DNA of 64,000 bases, taken from NCBI RefSeq assembly GCF_000022365.1, contig NC_012804.1:124001-188000 (forward strand). The letters run 5' to 3'. Positions within the stretch are counted from its first letter, which is position 1. The number at the start of each line of letters is the position of its first letter. This document shows, one piece after another, positions 62,737-64,000 of the stretch. The DNA is from Thermococcus gammatolerans EJ3. Lineage in GTDB: Archaea > Methanobacteriota_B > Thermococci > Thermococcales > Thermococcaceae. The notes beneath the pieces were generated by a model, which ran no database searches, was not told the DNA's origin, and was given only the letters and a program-made list of their open reading frames with translations. A program made the position numbers and the translations under genes.

Positions 62737-64000
62737 TCACGATATGTTCCTGATCTGCTCCTGTATCTGGGCCGAGCTGTCACGTTCTATTTTTTCAAGG
62801 AGTGCTTCCTCATCGATGTAGAACATCTTGATGTAGTGGCCAACGTCCTCTATGCTCCGGATTCCCTTCTCCATCATCCACTCCAGGATTATCTTCCTCT
62901 TCTCCCGCTCTATCTCCAGCTCACTTATGCTCATTCCCGTGTGCCTCGCGAGTTCGTTTATGATCCTGCTCGGCACTTCTGTTGGCTGGAGTTCGTCCTT
63001 GGCCGGATCGTACTTGTAGAGCTTGTTGAGCTGTATGCTCTCACCTTCAATTCCTGAGATCTCGGCTATCTCCGTAATCCTCCTGACCGTTCCCTTCTTC
63101 CTGCTGTTAAAGCGAACCTGCATGATGATTATGTCGAGGGCAGGTATCATTATTCTGGGAACGTTCATCGGCGGGCTCTCCAGCCTTACTATCGTCTCAC
63201 GGGCGCTGTTGGAGTGGATGGTGCCCATACAGTTCGACACAAGGATTCCATTGGCGACGTAGTTGTGGTCCTCCTCAACGGTCAGGTCGTAGAGGTACTC
63301 TATGCCCAGTTCCTCAGGCTCGACTTCCTCAACGCTTACAACCTCGTCCCAGTAGACGTCGCCGTCGGCGATGAGCTCAAGCCTCTTCGCCTGAACCCAG
63401 GTCTCTTCATCCCCAAGGTCGCTTGCAACCTGCTGGAGGGCGAGCGCTATGCCCCTGAGCGCGGAGCGCCTGATTTCCTTCATCCTTCCCTTCTCAACGT
63501 GCCTTATGAGGCTCTCCGAGACCTTCTCGCGGGCGTAGCTTGAGGCGAGCTTCGAAAGCTCCGAAACCGTAAGGTTGAGCCTTCTCCTGAGGGGTTCGAG
63601 CATTGCCGGTGAAATCGGTACGCGGTCGGTTCTCTTTCCGCGGTGGGAGCGGTACTTTCTGATGAGCTCCTCAAGTTTCTCCCTCTTCCTCGAGTGCCTG
63701 AGTGGTATTGAGCGGTGGAATCTAATCAGGTCTTCAACTCCCCTGACCGTGACCCTGAATATTACGCCCTCCTTGTAACCTCTGTTCTTCACGCGGGAAA
63801 CCGTGCTTATTATTCCAAGCCTCTGAAGGGCGTACCAGACCTTCCTCGCGAGGTTCTCGCTCCTCGTTGTCAAGACGACAGCAGGGCCGTTCTCGTCTAT
63901 GTATGCATCGGCATCGAAGAGACCCGCTATGAAATGCCTCAGCAGGTCGTCGTTCGAGAGAACCAGGTCGGGAACGTCGAGGCTCTCCTTGCGTCCCTTG
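62737..64000 (-). CDS. klbA: KlbA-like pilus/secretion ATPase with intein (5' end outside window)
   Basis: This is a T2SSE/TadA-type hexameric ATPase that powers the T2SSF pair downstream. The reading frame is open to the window edge, so only the C-terminal extein and the end of an intein are seen. The extein restarts at C (63229-63231) as CMGTIHSNSARETIVRLESPP, the His-box of the ATPase after Walker B, and ends in a charged tail. The residue before is the intein-terminal Asn. KlbA inteins at this site are known in Pyrococcus and Methanocaldococcus. An internal TTG at 63873 is not the start; it lies within the intein. Confidence 0.9.
   Translation of the reverse strand, partial: KGRKESLDVPDLVLSNDDLLRHFIAGLFDADAYIDENGPAVVLTTRSENLARKVWYALQRLGIISTVSRVKNRGYKEGVIFRVTVRGVEDLIRFHRSIPLRHSRKREKLEELIRKYRSHRGKRTDRVPISPAMLEPLRRRLNLTVSELSKLASSYAREKVSESLIRHVEKGRMKEIRRSALRGIALALQQVASDLGDEETWVQAKRLELIADGDVYWDEVVSVEEVEPEELGIEYLYDLTVEEDHNYVANGILVSNCMGTIHSNSARETIVRLESPPMNVPRIMIPALDIIIMQVRFNSRKKGTVRRITEIAEISGIEGESIQLNKLYKYDPAKDELQPTEVPSRIINELARHTGMSISELEIEREKRKIILEWMMEKGIRSIEDVGHYIKMFYIDEEALLEKIERDSSAQIQEQIRNIS
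63232..64000 (-). other. Intein with LAGLIDADG homing endonuclease (partial)
   Basis: The C-terminal splicing block YDLTVEEDHNYVANGILVSN|C is intact (block F with D...H, block G with the terminal Asn and +1 Cys). Upstream, FIAGLFDADAYI (about 63900-63935) is the second LAGLIDADG helix (block E), followed by the block H-like ALQRLGI. The acidic Asp of the motif is kept, so endonuclease activity is possible. The first motif and the N-terminal splice site lie outside the window. Known KlbA inteins begin with Ala and splice by an alternative route using +1 Cys. Confidence 0.9.

Overview
The window is a chromosomal segment of a hyperthermophilic euryarchaeon of the Thermococcales, most likely a Thermococcus. 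The evidence is near-verbatim family resemblance of many proteins to Pyrococcus/Thermococcus (Orc1/Cdc6, PolD small subunit DP1, RadA, NucS/EndoMS, PbaB-type PAC2 protein, MTA phosphorylase with a C-terminal CxC, A-type ATPase, M32 carboxypeptidase, KlbA-type ATPase with an intein), the GGAGGTGAT-like ribosome sites, archaeal BRE/TATA promoters, and the Pyrococcus-like order orc1-DP1 next to radA. No rRNA, tRNA, IS element or CRISPR array was recognised.

The left end is the replication origin. DP1 and orc1 run leftward from, and a K+ channel gene, radA and nucS run rightward from, a non-coding AT-rich stretch (about 2.68-3.6 kb). It carries many origin recognition boxes (ORB; core TTCCAGTGGAAAC). 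Two full ORBs with G-tracts face each other across an AT-rich segment, and one of them is joined to a further ORB through an inverted repeat. Unusually, three more ORB cores lie inside the DP1 coding sequence. Rightward follow DUF473 and PAC2 proteins, a secreted protein, MTA phosphorylase, a secreted nuclease, an MTA/SAH deaminase and a PfkB kinase. Next comes the complete A1AO-ATPase operon H-I-K-E-C-F-A-B-D (13.4-22.1 kb), with a c subunit carrying the Na+ ligand pattern, then AlaX, a PP-loop ATPase and an orphan DppB/DppC-type permease pair.

At 28.9-31.8 kb an AT-rich island of foreign base composition interrupts the GC-rich core. It holds a ribbon-helix-helix protein, an SPPY-type DNA methyltransferase and a convergent PD-(D/E)xK nuclease: a restriction-modification system. 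Core genes resume with a DUF1464 protein, thermosome, NrdG/NrdD, a TPR protein, a DUF2283/DUF4258 pair, EF-1 beta with a zinc ribbon, Lrp-type regulators, an XTP pyrophosphatase, a SPASM protein whose radical-SAM cysteines are gone, MoaE and a ThiF/MoeB-like E1.

From 46 kb come DeoC overlapping a small DUF1884 protein (A-domain encapsulin-like), an aminotransferase, thioredoxin reductase, an Orc-like AAA+ ATPase, THUMP and ASCH proteins, a frameshifted DUF433 gene, carboxypeptidase, a sugar kinase, a MoxR-DUF58-DUF4129 membrane operon and an FKBP. The right end is a pilus/secretion operon of two T2SSF membrane proteins and a KlbA-like ATPase split by a LAGLIDADG intein that runs off the window.

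Most start codons were chosen by Shine-Dalgarno spacing and differ from the longest possible frame. Family names are from recognition of sequence, not from searches.
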